Assembly (NCBI GenBank): GCA_964035575.1
Contig: OZ037876.1
Coordinates: 1,302,001-1,366,000 of the forward strand
Source of the DNA: Rhynchopus sp. YZ270_cl-10
Taxonomy: Eukaryota; Euglenozoa; Diplonemea; Diplonemida; Diplonemidae
Direction: 5' to 3'
DNA length: 64,000 nt
Below, piece after piece: positions 31,782 through 42,453 of the stretch. Position 1 is the stretch's first letter; every line of letters starts with the position of its first letter. The notes below the pieces were generated by a model. It worked only from the letters and a program-made list of their open reading frames with translations. It did no database searches and was not told the origin of the DNA. Both the position numbers and the translations under genes were made by a program.

Positions 31782-34107
31782 ATGACGGCAGGCAACGATG
31801 CGAACGAAGGAAGCACCGCCAGCCACAGCCTCCCCTCCGTGCCCACCTCCTCGCAGTCGCGCACCGATGCTGCGCGCACAGAGTCGCTCATGACAGTGCC
31901 GGTATGGACAGCTCTTTGCGCACGCAATATGTATATCAAGCTAGAAAGCACCACAGACGATTTTTCAAGTAAAGAATGTGGCACATTCATCTGAAAAGTG
32001 TTCTTTTCATGCATTTACAGAGACGCCTAGGTGAGGCGGAGTGGGGCGTCTTATCTGGCCCTTCTTTGTGCAAGGCGCACCGAGGTGAGGGGTCATAGAA
32101 CCCCTTTTGTGTGTTTTTATGTTATCATTCGATTAGATTATTTGCAACGTTTTCTAGGCATCATCATTTCAGTTTCTTTTCTCTCCCCTCTCCTACACCT
32201 CTTCCCTGCAGGTGTCGCACTCCGAAGCTGATCTCTCTGCCCTCAGCTCGCCCTTTGCAGAGGCTGTGGGCGACTCCCCTGATAAGTCCGATGAGGTTCC
32301 TCTTCTGAACGCACTGCCCACGCAGCATGCGTACGGCACACTCCCACCCACAGTACCAACCACCGCAGACGACCAGCGGTCCAGCCTTCTCAGCAGAAGA
32401 GGCATGCAGTGTCGCGAGATACAGTACGGACAGACCCCGTCACGTCCTCCGACACGTGTCGAAAGTGATATGATCCTAGATGGCCTAGCGGACGGCATCA
32501 AATGCCAGAGCCCAGTAGGACTCAAGGTCACGATGCAGCAGAACATCAGAGGAGAGACCTTTCGGGTCAAGACTGTGCGTACCTTTGTGTGCGGGCCGGT
32601 TATAGGGGAAGGGACATATGGGAAAGTGCGACAGGCGATCGATCTGCGTTCGGAACACCCAAACCTGGTTGCAGTCAAGAAGGTACGCAAACAACAACTC
32701 CGCAAGGTCCGCGGAGGCGAGGAGCTTCTCGCACGCGAGGCGGAGTTGCAGAGCAAGCTGGGTGGGGTCAACACCATGCCGCTCCTTGCCCACTTTGACG
32801 ACGAAGTGAAGGGGAAGGTCTACTTCGTGTTCCCCTATGCTATGGGGTCTCTGCAGACCCTCATCGACACATGCATCGAAGGCACTACTGTGCTCCCCAC
32901 AGACGTCGCCATCCGCCTCTCCTTCCAACTCCTCAACGGAGTCGCCCATATCCACTCCCGCCGCATCATCCACAAAGACCTCAAACCCCCCAACTGCATG
33001 CTCATGCCTGACATGACCCTTATGGTCTCCGACTTCGGCACCGCAGAGCAAATGGGCGACGATGGGATCACCAAGGGAGGGTCCTCCACTCCAGCTTATC
33101 AGGCCCCAGAGGTTGCTCAGGGTGCTGTACAATTTTGTGGGTATTCTGCGGATATGTGGTCTGCAGGGGTGACCATCTATCAGACCTTAGCGTTGGATCT
33201 ACCCTTTCATGGTAACAACCCTTGGAAGACGTATGAAGCGATTGTGAACAACCCTATTGCATTTGACCGTGCGGACCGTGGCAACGCGGTTCTCTCGGAC
33301 CTTTTAAAACGGTTGTTGGAGAAGGACCCCACACAACGTGGTGTGGCAAGCGAGCTGCTGACCCACGCATGCTTCACCGCAATCCCCATTGCAGATGTAC
33401 CTATCCCCCCAGAGGCGGCAACCTCACCGTCGCTTCCGATGGAGTTGGAGATGCATTCTTCTTCGTCCTCTCCGTACAGCTCTATGAACAGTCCTGGAGG
33501 GGCGCCGAGAAGGCAAGCAAAATTAGCAGGGGTACGGGTAGATTGGAGGAGCGGTCGTCGTGTTGTTGCAGGAGATGAAATAGCGTTGAAACGGCATGTG
33601 TCGGACCCGGTGCGGAGCATGCAAGAAGAGTCGGATGAGGTGAAGCGGGCCTTCTGTGCTGCGTTGTGGATAGCTTTAGAAGGGGGTTTGCTGCAAAGGG
33701 ATGCGGTGTTGTTGGCGTTTTTGAAGGAATGCAATTTTGAGTTGTCTTCTCCGATGTCGTCGCCTGGTGAGTCGCCGCTTATGTCACCTACCGCGTCTAT
33801 GCCGCATGCGAACACATCATTCCTCCCGCACGCAGAAGAAACACCAGAAGACCTGCATCTCGGCCCCGGCAGGGCTGATGAGGATATGCTCATCTCACCG
33901 CACACATGCGGGGCAAATACACCGCAGATGTTCACACAAACCGAAGTATACGGCGACAGCCGTACCATGTTCGCAAAGGCAGCCGAACCAGCCACCCCCA
34001 AGGTCGCAGCAGCTGACAAAGGCGAGTCATCTGCACTTCTCCAAGAGGAAGGCGAGGAGGACAGAACGGAAAACCGGTTCGTCTGTTGCCATTGTTGTGT
34101 GAGCTAA
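31782..34107 (+). CDS. LKB1/STK11-like serine/threonine kinase with C-terminal CaaX
   Basis: Two exons, 31782-31901 and 32212-34107, give 671 residues. The intron (GTATGG to TGCAG) is in phase 0. The kinase domain spans about 165-420: glycine loop IGEGTYGKV at 171, Lys in VAVKK near 196, HKDLKPPN with catalytic Asp at 296, and DFG at 314. The activation segment, STPAYQAPEVAQG, and the following YSADMWSAGVTIY closely match SPAFQPPEIANG and KVDIWSAGVTLYN of LKB1. LKB1 activates AMPK-family kinases and controls polarity and energy response. The C-terminal region is Ser/Pro-rich. The last four residues, CCVS, form a prenylation box with two more Cys just before it; metazoan LKB1 also ends in a farnesylated Cys. 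The CAG at 31776-31778 may be the trans-splice acceptor. Confidence 0.82.
31974..31993 (+). repeat. Dispersed hairpin family, short-stem copy 8 (in STK11 intron)
   Basis: GAATGTG-GCACATTCATCTG. The short inner stem pairs ATGTG with CACAT, and the tail TTCATCTG is kept. It lies inside the intron 31902-32211. It resembles the copies at 37812 and 63222, which use the same alternative stem. Confidence 0.5.
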
Positions 34108-34830
34108 CGGAGGGGGGGGTTTGGGTGGGGTGAGGTTATGGGGGTGGGGGTAGGGTATTCTGATGAACTCTGTTCATTTTAAAGTAAAGTGGGGGAAACA
34201 GAACGAAAGAACAGTCTTTGTGAAGGCTTCGTTGGGAGGTTGGTTTTTGGTATTTCTTTTGCGTTGTGTGTGTCTGTGTTCGAAAAGCAGGTGTGGGTAG
34301 GTTCCTTCCAGTGGACCATTGCCCAAAATGTATGAAATCAGTTGATGGGGAATTCCTGTGGGATGTTGCCCTGTAGGGCTTGGGAGTTTGGGAGGTATCC
34401 ACAGAAGAGGCTGAAGGGTTGCTTCTGTGGAAAGGGGGTTGGGTTTGGTAACTGGGTCGTTGTTGCTGCTGCTCGTGGCACGTTTGGCAGCAGGGTGCTG
34501 CAGGGATTGGTTGTCGAGCTCAGAAGCGCGCTGCAGCGTATTTTCCTATGTTGTTTTTTTTTGCTTTTTTGTCGACTGAGATGCGTTTTAGCACGTTTCT
34601 ACTATTTTTTTTTTTACATTTCTCTCGGTGCGTGAACCCAGGAAAACCGCGGGGAACGATAGTGTACAGCTGGCCTTATCCCCCACTCTTACTCAAAAAA
34701 TAAAGCCTTTGTTACCTTGTTTGTGTCAACAGGTGTATGTGTGTGTGCATGGTTGTGTGCGTGTGATGCTTTTCTAACCCCCTCGATTTCTCCTCTTTCT
34801 CCAACCCACGTATTCTTTTTACAATACACA

Positions 34831-35941
34831 CAGGGTTTTATCTCCTTATATGTTAGTGGTCCCTAGACCGGGTAAAATAAAATAACTATTTATTCGAGTG
34901 AAATAAGAACTATTTTATTTCACGCGCCACTAAAAAGGTGCCCGAGTGCGTTATTTCCCGAGCGAAGCGAGGGGAATAAGAGTCACGAGGGTGCCTTTTT
35001 AGTGGCAAGTGCAAGAAAATGTTCTTATTTCACTCAATATGTAATTTTATTCCACAAGTGAAAAACGTATTTATGGTCGTAACTGGCCTAAACGTTGAGC
35101 CTAGCACCCACTTTTCACTTTCACGCTTTTTGGGGTAAAATTACGAACAAAAACAGCGTGAAAAAAAAAATATTTTATTTGCAAAGGCATTTTGCAGGCA
35201 AATTTTTTTTTTTTTCACTCCGTGATATTTTATTTCACTCTCCGGGTTACCCTAGTGCAATTTGCGTGAAATAAAACGAATCTTATTTCACTCACTTTTT
35301 AGGCCAGTTACGACCATAAAACGTTTTTCACGCGTGGTATAAAAAAAAATATTTACCCGGTCTGGGGAAAAAAAAAAAAAATATCCACCCGGTCAGGCCA
35401 AAAAAAAAACAAAATGATAAATCTTGGGGGTACCTCACACAAACCTCTAAGAGTGACCAGAACTGGCCTCATGAACAAAGTGACCCCGTCACAGCCAGAA
35501 CGCGACTCAATTGGTCAAACGCCGAAGGAAAAGGAAGCACGCAGCATGACGAAAGGAAAAAAGTAGCGTACCGTGCGCCTGCGGCGCAAGATTACAAGCC
35601 ACCCATGACATAATTTGGCTGTAAAATGTGCAATTTTAAGCACAATATTTTGAAATGTTGCGTACCGTGGCTTCGCCAGGAACCTTTGCCATGGCTGCCG
35701 TTTCTTTTTGTAGATGTCAATACGAGGAAACGCCTGCACGCTACCGACCTGACATGATTTTATTGCTTATTCCGCAAAGGTGGGGAACGTGAGATGATAT
35801 GCAATATGCGAGTGAATGCAGCAGTTTTAACGGTTTACCGGGACATTTTCGCCGGAGGCGAAAAAAATTTTTTGACCACTTTTTTGCCAGACCGGGTAGA
35901 CCGGGTAAAATTTTAAAATGTTTTTTCAAGATAAAACCCTG
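34831..35941. mobile_element. Non-autonomous hAT element A, copy 1, with nested insertion
   Basis: The ends are CAGGGTTTTATCT and AGATAAAACCCTG inverted repeats. The 8-bp duplication AATACACA flanks both sides (34823-34830 and 35942-35949), diagnostic of hAT transposition. It matches element 38863-39630 along its outer parts. About 470 bases at 34881-35342, absent from the other copy, form a nested foldback insertion. There is no transposase frame. The duplication is exact, suggesting a fairly young insertion. Confidence 0.9.
34881..35342. repeat. Nested foldback inside hAT element A
   Basis: Two inverted structures are present. The first, 34896-35035, has outer arms GAGTGAAATAAGAAC / GTTCTTATTTCACTC, and inner arms GCCACTAAAAAGGTGCCC with 16 of 18 matches, around a GC-rich CGAGCGAAGCGAG centre. 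The second has 42-bp arms at 35051-35092 and 35298-35339 containing GGTCGTAACTGGCCTAAA and its complement. Absence from the sister copy shows it arrived later or was lost there. Confidence 0.75.
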
Positions 35942-36565
35942 AATACACAGCAACGAAAAATGGAAAATGACAAAAAGTGCAGCCGTCGGGTCACCTTGCT
36001 TCTTCTTTAAAAGGATCCTAAACGCAGAGGCCCATCACCAAGATTTTTCTCTCTGTTTTTTTCCCCCCCAACCTTTCATGACATTTCATATAACATATGA
36101 ACACGATGTATACCACGAAATGGGTTGTGTCGACAGCGCGGTTACGGGGCTACCCTTGGTGTTCTGGTCACGCACCAAAAGGGACACTGTTACGAGGGTT
36201 TTTTGTATTTCAAGTCGCATTTTCCTTTGAGATAGATATGTGTGCACAGTGAGCAGAGGCATCTGCTGAGGCTTAAGGCTTCGTCCTGCAATAATGGTTT
36301 CTTTCTTTTTCCCCTCTCATCCTGTTTGTGTTTCTTCAGCTAGAACAGAGTCAGCGTAGTTGTTTTTTGTACGTCTTTGTACTTTCTCCTCGATTGGAAA
36401 GTATATGAAACTAATTTTTTGTTGCCCGAAAAACCTCGGGCCGGGGAGTGTGCTGTAGCTCTGTAAGAGCACACTCATTGTTTTGAGGCCCGCACAGCAC
36501 AAACTACCATGTTTTGTGTTATCATGCCTACACTTTAGGCTCTCGACCTTCAATCGAGCCTTTTA

Positions 36566-36604
36566 TAGGTGACTGAGTACGAGATGCTTAGGTTCATCTT
36601 ATAA
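36566..36604 (+). repeat. Dispersed hairpin family, copy 9
   Basis: ATAGGTGA-CTGAGTA-CGAGA-TGCTTAG-GT-TCATCTTATAA. All seven inner positions pair if two G-U pairs are allowed. Confidence 0.8.
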
Positions 36605-36732
36605 TTTTTTTTGAGTCAAGCAACACTTTGGGGTTCGATAACCCGTAGAGTGTCAGTGCCTGCGTCCCAGAGGCGTTTTCACTACCTTTTTCCCCCCTTC
36701 TCTGTTTTGTGGTCTTTCTCCCCTTCTTTGAC

Positions 36733-36770
36733 GATATGCGTGATGAGAGGTGCGTTTCATCTTACAAAGT
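36733..36770 (+). repeat. Dispersed hairpin family, copy 10 (alternative stem)
   Basis: GAT-ATGCG-TGATGAGAGG-TGCGT-TTCATCTTAC. The inner stem differs from CTAAGC but still pairs as ATGCG/TGCGT with two wobble pairs; tail and purine loop are kept. Confidence 0.5.
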
Positions 36771-37811
36771 TTTTTTCTTCTTCCTTTTTTTGCGAAAGCC
36801 CCGTCTTCTATCACACACCCCTCTCTCGTTCTCCCCACGCTTGCCTAAATATATTTCTGTGGTTTTCATTTCCCCCTTCTGTCTGTTTTTTAAACGTCTC
36901 GTATCTCTCTCTCTATCTCGTTCTCTTTCCGTACAAGAGGGCATTCTAGTGCTGTGCATGTGTCACTAGATGTACTTGCCCTCTTTTCTCTCCTCCCAAT
37001 CCCCAGTGCAAAAGAAAAATTTCAAAAAAAAAAAAAAAAAAAATATATATCACGCAGTCGGTGTTGCCGAAGTGCTGTCGGGGGAACCTGTTGTCTTTGC
37101 GTTGCACTGGCAAAAGGCAGACTGCTGAGGATACGTATCCGCTCGAGGCGCGAAGTCTGTTGGGCTCATGTTGTCATTGTTGTGGGACTCTTTTGTATCA
37201 AAAAAAATTAGAAAAAAAAATAAAAATAATAGCGAAGGTAGTGAAGGTAGTGAAGGTGTCTGTAACAACTATCAGATTTGTGAAAAAAGGGGAAAGGTGA
37301 AGCTTTGCGCAGTTCTGCAAACTACATTACTTTCCTATACTTTTATAATACGAATGCCACCCCACACCCAATAACCCTATTAAAAGGAGACTAACATGTT
37401 GCAAGCCCTAGGGTCAGTTAGCAGTGCACCTTTTATTTTTATTGTAACGATCATCTACAATGGTAGGCGGGTTTAGCAATTGACCCTGGCACTACCACTC
37501 TGACCACGTTTTCTTGTTTTTTTGTTTTTTTTTAAAGCACAGAATAGCCCCTTTTTTGAAAGGGAGATGGGGATGGGCAAGGTGTCCATTTTGGTCTGTA
37601 ATATCACATGGACATCAGATTGCGTGACGAACGCTGTTTGAAAATTAAAAATGTTTTTTTTTGTGAGAAAAAAAATAGTGGACGATATTTATCTGTTCAC
37701 GCCTTGTGTTGTTGTGTTGGTCGCAGGGTAGTCGTGCTTTCATCCGGATGGCTGGCATCGTACGTGGGCCAGTCAGAGGTGCCTGCATCAACAACTATTA
37801 TTTTAATTGCT

Positions 37812-37843
37812 AGATGTGTGCACGAGAGAACACATTCATCTGA
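37812..37843 (+). repeat. Dispersed hairpin family, copy 11 (alternative stem)
   Basis: AGATG-TGTG-CACGAGAGAA-CACA-TT-CATCT. Both stems are perfect. The inner stem is TGTG/CACA instead of CTAAGC/GCTTAG, while the CGAGAG loop and the two-base bulge stay. Confidence 0.65.
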
Positions 37844-38862
37844 CAAGGTTTCTTTGCTTTGTCCTCGAACGGTGCGGCCTTGTGACCTAGCTGTGTTGGT
37901 ATTCTTCCTCGTAGATCCGAAACTGGGTGCCAGTGAAGACCAACACCCAACCTGCCTCCTTTCGTCTGTGTTGTACAGTCCTCAAATCCGAGTGTCTTTT
38001 TGTGTCTACACTAATCCAATCAAATAAGAGTTCAAAAGAAAATACAGTGGGCGAATGCACGTAACGAAACTGCGTGTGAACAATTTATGGGTATTTCCCC
38101 CTCTTTAAAGCTCTTGCAATGCAATGTGGATTAGAAACTAGCAGCAAAAGGAAACGGTTGATTTGGTGCCTGCATACCCCCACCGCAGATACAGAACACC
38201 AGAAAAGAAAAAAAAGAGAAAAGAAACCCCCAAATTGAAAAAAAGATAAGATCACGATGCCAGAAATAAAAAAATATGACAGAAATTATCAAGAAAATTG
38301 CAGTACAGTCGCTCCAGGAACAGAGAGATGGATGGGATGCTCAATCAGACGTGTGTTCTCGCAGATGTCTGTTTTAATGTTCCAAATGTTGTCAAAAAAA
38401 ATTCAAATACTTCCGGTTCAGGCTCTCTCGAACGAAACAAGCAAAATAAAAGGAGAAAAAGTAACACAGTGAAGACTGTCTATATGGCAGCTACACTAAG
38501 CAAATTATCAAAAAAAAAATAAAACCAGAAAAGTATCAAGCCGAAAAAAGAAAAGAAAAGAAAATACCGTATCACGAACAAAAATGCCGATCATTGCGGA
38601 GAGTAGTCCTGCTGTTTCTCTTTGTTATTGTTTGTTTTTTTTTCTCCCCCCCAAGGCGATCGCGGTTTGGTGATTTGCCTTTGGTGGGTAGAGTCATTTT
38701 TCTCAATTTTCATTTTTTTCTCTTCAAGTGTGTCGTTTTTTCATTATCATGAGCGTTTTTCTGAGGTGGTTTAACACGAGAGGCTTGTGGGTACCTCTTT
38801 ATAAAAAAAAATATAAGAGCACAAAATCAACAGTACCGGGACAATTTCACGGGGGAGGGTCG

Positions 38863-39630
38863 CAGGGTTTTATCTCCTTATATGTTAGTGGTCCCTAGAC
38901 CGGGTAAAATAAAAAAAAAAATATTTACCCGGTCTGGGGGAAAAAAAAAAAAAATCCACCCGGTCAGGCCCAAAAAAAACCAAAATGATAAATCTTGGGG
39001 GTACCTCACGCAAACCTCTGAGAGTGACCAGAAATGGCCTCATGAACAAAGTGACCCCGTCACAGCCAGAACGCGACTCAATTGGTCAAACGCCGAAGGA
39101 AAAGGAAGCATGCAGCATGGCAAAAGGAAAAAAGTAGCGTACCGTGCGCCTGCGGCGCAAGATTGCAAGCCACCTATGACATAGCTTGGCTGTAAAATGC
39201 GCAATTTTAAGCACAATATTTAGAAATGTTGCGTACCGTGGCTTCGCCAAAAACTTTCGTTCAGCAAAATATGGAAGTAACGTTTACGGGAACTGACGAT
39301 AATGACCAACGACAGTGCCATTTGATGTCAACATTTTTTAGAAATGTTGCGTACCGTGGCTTCGCCAGGAACCTTTGCCATGACTGCCGTTTCTTTTTGT
39401 AGATGTCTATACGAGGAAACGTCCGCACGCTACCGACCTGACATAACTTTTTTGCTTATTCCGCAAAGATGGGGAACGTGAGATGATATGCAATATGCGA
39501 GTGAATGCAGCAATTTTAACGGTTTACCGGGACATTTTCGCCGGAGGCGAAACAATTTTTTTGACCACTTTTTTGCCAGACCGGGTAGACCGGGTAGAAT
39601 TTTAAAATGTTTTTTCAAGATAAAACCCTG
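38863..39630. mobile_element. Non-autonomous hAT element A, copy 2
   Basis: It has the same CAGGGTTTTATCT ends as the element at 34831, and the exact 8-bp duplication GAGGGTCG at 38855-38862 and 39631-39638. Length is 768 bp. The interior shares blocks such as ACCGTGCGCCTGCGGCG and TACCGTGGCTTCGCCA with copy 1, and has its own partial duplication of the latter at about 39233 and 39351. Non-coding. Confidence 0.92.
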
Positions 39631-39906
39631 GAGGGTCGGTAACAAAAAAAAAAAACTTCGCAACAACTTTCAAGCCCCTTTATTTTCTCAAGTCAAGACA
39701 CGAGGCTCATGCGTCTATTCATTTTTTTCTGGACCAATGAAGTGCTTCTACGTTTCTATAACCAACCCACCCTTTTTTCTACTTTACTTTTGTCACATTC
39801 GTCTTGAGGTATCTAGACGCAACCAAAACCTTTTCTTCGCATGGTTTGTCACCATCTTCTGCCGGAACGTCTTTTTTTGCTTGACTTCTTGACGTTTCTT
39901 GTTCCC

Positions 39907-39945
39907 AAGGTGACTAAGCCCGAGAGGCTTAGGTTCATCTTATAA
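39907..39945 (+). repeat. Dispersed hairpin family, copy 12 (best example)
   Basis: AAGGTGA-CTAAGC-CCGAGAG-GCTTAG-GT-TCATCTTATAAA. The inner stem is a perfect 6 bp, the outer 7 bp include one G-U, with a two-base bulge and a purine-rich loop. Confidence 0.85.
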
Positions 39946-40596
39946 ACTTTCCCCCCCTTTTTTTGCACTTCTACGTCGTACATTAGATCAGATTTTATCC
40001 CCCCCCTTTTTTACATCACCGTTCCCCTTGCTTTTTGTTCTCCTTTTCGTTAAGCGCGGCTAGTGTTTGTTTTATCACAGTCGAATATTTCCAACATGTG
40101 GTCACCTCCCCCATCCCCCCATCCCCCCTTTTTTCTTTTGTTTTTGGAGTTGAAGTGCCTACGTCCGCTGCGCGGTGAGGCGTTTGCACTTTAAACTTCT
40201 CTCTATTTTTTTTGGTCGATACCACGATGTGCCTGCATCAGATCAGAAGAAGGGATGCAAGGATACTGTCATATGTGGAATTAGAGGTAGTGCAAAGACC
40301 GCTACCCCAAAGGGAAGTTGTTGAGACATGTGTCCACTCTCGGGATAGAACCCAGGACGGCATCACATATTTCAAGCAAGAAAATACAAAGGTGTATCAA
40401 AACTACCACTCCCCCTAAAGATATGCACAGCGAGGCAGTTATTTTCTTCCCCCCCCCCTTTTTTCTCCCCCACTCTTGGTTCGTCCCACCCCCTACCTCC
40501 TACCTCCTACTTCTCCTTCTCTCTCTTCTCCCACCGCATGCACACAACGCACACACAAAAAGCCAACCATATTCTGCGCGAAACTGCGTTTCCAAT

Positions 40597-41212
40597 CAGA
40601 GATTTATATACCATAGTAGAACTGAGGCTGAACCTCAGTTTTGAAAAAAAAAAAAAACTTTTGCAGATTTGGAAAAAAAGTTTTTTGCATTTTTTGGGGA
40701 ACTGGGTTGCTGACCGCACCATGAAATCCCGTACCATACAGGCTGTACCAAAATTTTTTTTGCCTGCGTCACCATTTTTCCTTTTTTGCTCCGCAAAAAA
40801 GGGTTCGTTGAGTGACTCTGTGGTGTAAAAGGCTAGATTTTTACACCGTGCCCCAATTTTTTTTCGCCTGCGGCGCCATATTATATTATTTTTTTTTGCT
40901 TCGCAAAAAAAAAAATTGAGTCATGAGTCCTGATATAGGTGAAAAATTGCATCCGGGTGCCCTTTTGTGCACTCCTCCTGAAGGGGTGAAAGGTGCTGTG
41001 AATGCTACCTTGCGTGCTGGAGTCAGGCATAGTGCATATGGGACCTGCTGGAGCCCTAGACAGTGAAGCCCCCTGGGCTAGTACAATGATGATACTTCAA
41101 TCTGAAGTCCATTTCTTCAAAAAAGCCCCTCCGTGCCTGCAGCCCCCTCAGGAATAGCAACCTCACTTTTTTTGCACTTTTGGTAAGGAAAAAAATCGTA
41201 TATAAATCCCTG
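40597..41212. mobile_element. Non-autonomous hAT element B
   Basis: The inverted ends are CAGAGATTTATATACCAT and ATCGTATATAAATCCCTG. An exact 8-bp duplication TTTCCAAT flanks it at 40589-40596 and 41213-41220. The 616-bp interior is AT-rich and non-coding and contains an ACTGAGG-CTGAA-CCTCAGT hairpin near 40620. Its ends differ from element A, so it is a separate hAT family. Confidence 0.88.
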
Positions 41213-41342
41213 TTTCCAATGAGGAAGAAAAAAAAAAACTGGATATTTTTTTCCCCCTCCCTCCGCTCCTGCGTATCCACTCCCTTCGTTGTTTTGACCT
41301 TTTTATGCACCAAAGAAAACAAACAGAAAAGCCTAGAAAAAT

Positions 41343-42392
41343 ATGAACGTGAATCTTGCGTTAACGTTGTTATGCCTGCCGGCTGTGTCTGCAGTGCTGC
41401 CTGGACATGAGTGGGACACGCTTGCGGGGCAGGCCTTCTTCCACAGCTCCAATATTAGTGGATTCTATGCCGACGAGGCGATCACCTTTATGGCGAAGTT
41501 CAAAATCGTGACGATCGAGAAGTGGATGGCGATTGACCCACACAACGACACGATGTCGGCCAACATCATCACCACCCTGCGTGCTGTGAAGGCCGCAAAC
41601 CCGCAGGTCGCTACCATATTTTATTACAACTCTGTTTGCGACTTCCCGCAGTACCCTTCTCTCTACGACCAATTCAACAAAATGCCCGAGGGTTGGCTCA
41701 CCATGGACAATGGAACTGTGATCCGCCAGGACTGTGCTGGGTTTTATGACATGCCGGTTTTCAACTTCACCCAAGCAGCAGTGCGTGCACTGTGGGAGAG
41801 CGAATGCATCAATGCCACTTTGGTTGACAATGGCAAGACTGTTGACGGCTGTTTTGTGGACCGTGCCGTGGATGGTGCGCCTACCACACACATTAGTGGA
41901 CAGCGTTTGGAGGACTACGAAGCAGGGCATTTGCAGGCGACACAGAGCCTGCAGACGCAGATGGGTGCAGACAAGATGGTGATCGCGAACCATGCGTACT
42001 CGATGCCGAATGTGAACAGTGCGCAGCTTGAGTTCTGCTCCGCGTCGGAGGTGACCATCACAGACCTGCAGGAGTGCGAGAAGAACATGAAGATCTGCGA
42101 ATGCCACTCATCAGGCGATGTGTCCGGTCTTGCCGCCTACCTCATTGGAACGTACGCAGGGCAGGGCTTTGCATCGTACTACGGATACGGCCCCTGGGAC
42201 AGCAAAGACACCTGGTCACCAGCCTGGGAAGCCAAGTACTGGCCCACCTACTTCGACAAGCCCCTCGGCACGCCCTCGGCAGCAGGTGTGAAGGTGGGCG
42301 ACACCTGGCGGCGTTCGTTCTCCTCGGCGAAGGGGACTACCTCTGTCACCTTCAACACCACCAGCAACGTCGGGACCATTGACTGGGCGTAG
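41343..42392 (+). CDS. Secreted glycoside-hydrolase-like protein
   Basis: A single exon encodes 349 residues. The first ~18 residues, MNVNLALTLLCLPAVSAV, are a signal peptide. The body shows TIM-barrel rhythm: FKIVTIEKWMA, ATIFYYNSVCDF, GCFVDRAVD and MVIANHAYSMP. Acidic residues at strand ends, such as the Asp in GCFVDR, could be catalytic. There are several N-glycosylation sequons and about seven Cys. It resembles the putative glycosidase-like TIM-barrel proteins (GHL type) of unknown substrate found across microbial eukaryotes. The gene sits between two transposon clusters but has the same GC-rich codon use as other host genes. The acceptor CCTAG lies just before the start. Confidence 0.6.
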   Translation: MNVNLALTLLCLPAVSAVLPGHEWDTLAGQAFFHSSNISGFYADEAITFMAKFKIVTIEKWMAIDPHNDTMSANIITTLRAVKAANPQVATIFYYNSVCDFPQYPSLYDQFNKMPEGWLTMDNGTVIRQDCAGFYDMPVFNFTQAAVRALWESECINATLVDNGKTVDGCFVDRAVDGAPTTHISGQRLEDYEAGHLQATQSLQTQMGADKMVIANHAYSMPNVNSAQLEFCSASEVTITDLQECEKNMKICECHSSGDVSGLAAYLIGTYAGQGFASYYGYGPWDSKDTWSPAWEAKYWPTYFDKPLGTPSAAGVKVGDTWRRSFSSAKGTTSVTFNTTSNVGTIDWA

Positions 42393-42453
42393 AAAAATGG
42401 AGACAATATAAAACGTTTTTTTTTTCCTTTCTTTTTCTTCTTCTTTTTATTTT

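Larger units (their letters stand above)
34108..41342. other. Gene desert with transposon insertions, 7.2 kb
   Basis: No host gene is supported on either strand. The region holds three non-autonomous hAT elements with 8-bp target duplications (34831, 38863, 40597), four hairpin-family copies (36566, 36733, 37812, 39907), and long A/T homopolymers. A G-rich stretch at 34100-34540 differs in composition but has no recognisable product. At 40320-40345 a T-arm-like segment is present on the minus strand, but no complete tRNA can be drawn. Confidence 0.65.

Noticed and set aside
39907-39945. Hairpin family considered as a tRNA fragment, because AGGTTCATCTT resembles a B box
   Set aside because: The flanking bases cannot form a T-stem, and stems vary between copies in a way tRNA remnants do not.
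40318-40420. LGIEPRT peptide and a minus-strand GGTTCTATCC box suggesting a tRNA or tRNA-derived SINE
   Set aside because: The T-arm has a mismatch and no anticodon or D arm could be placed at the right distance.
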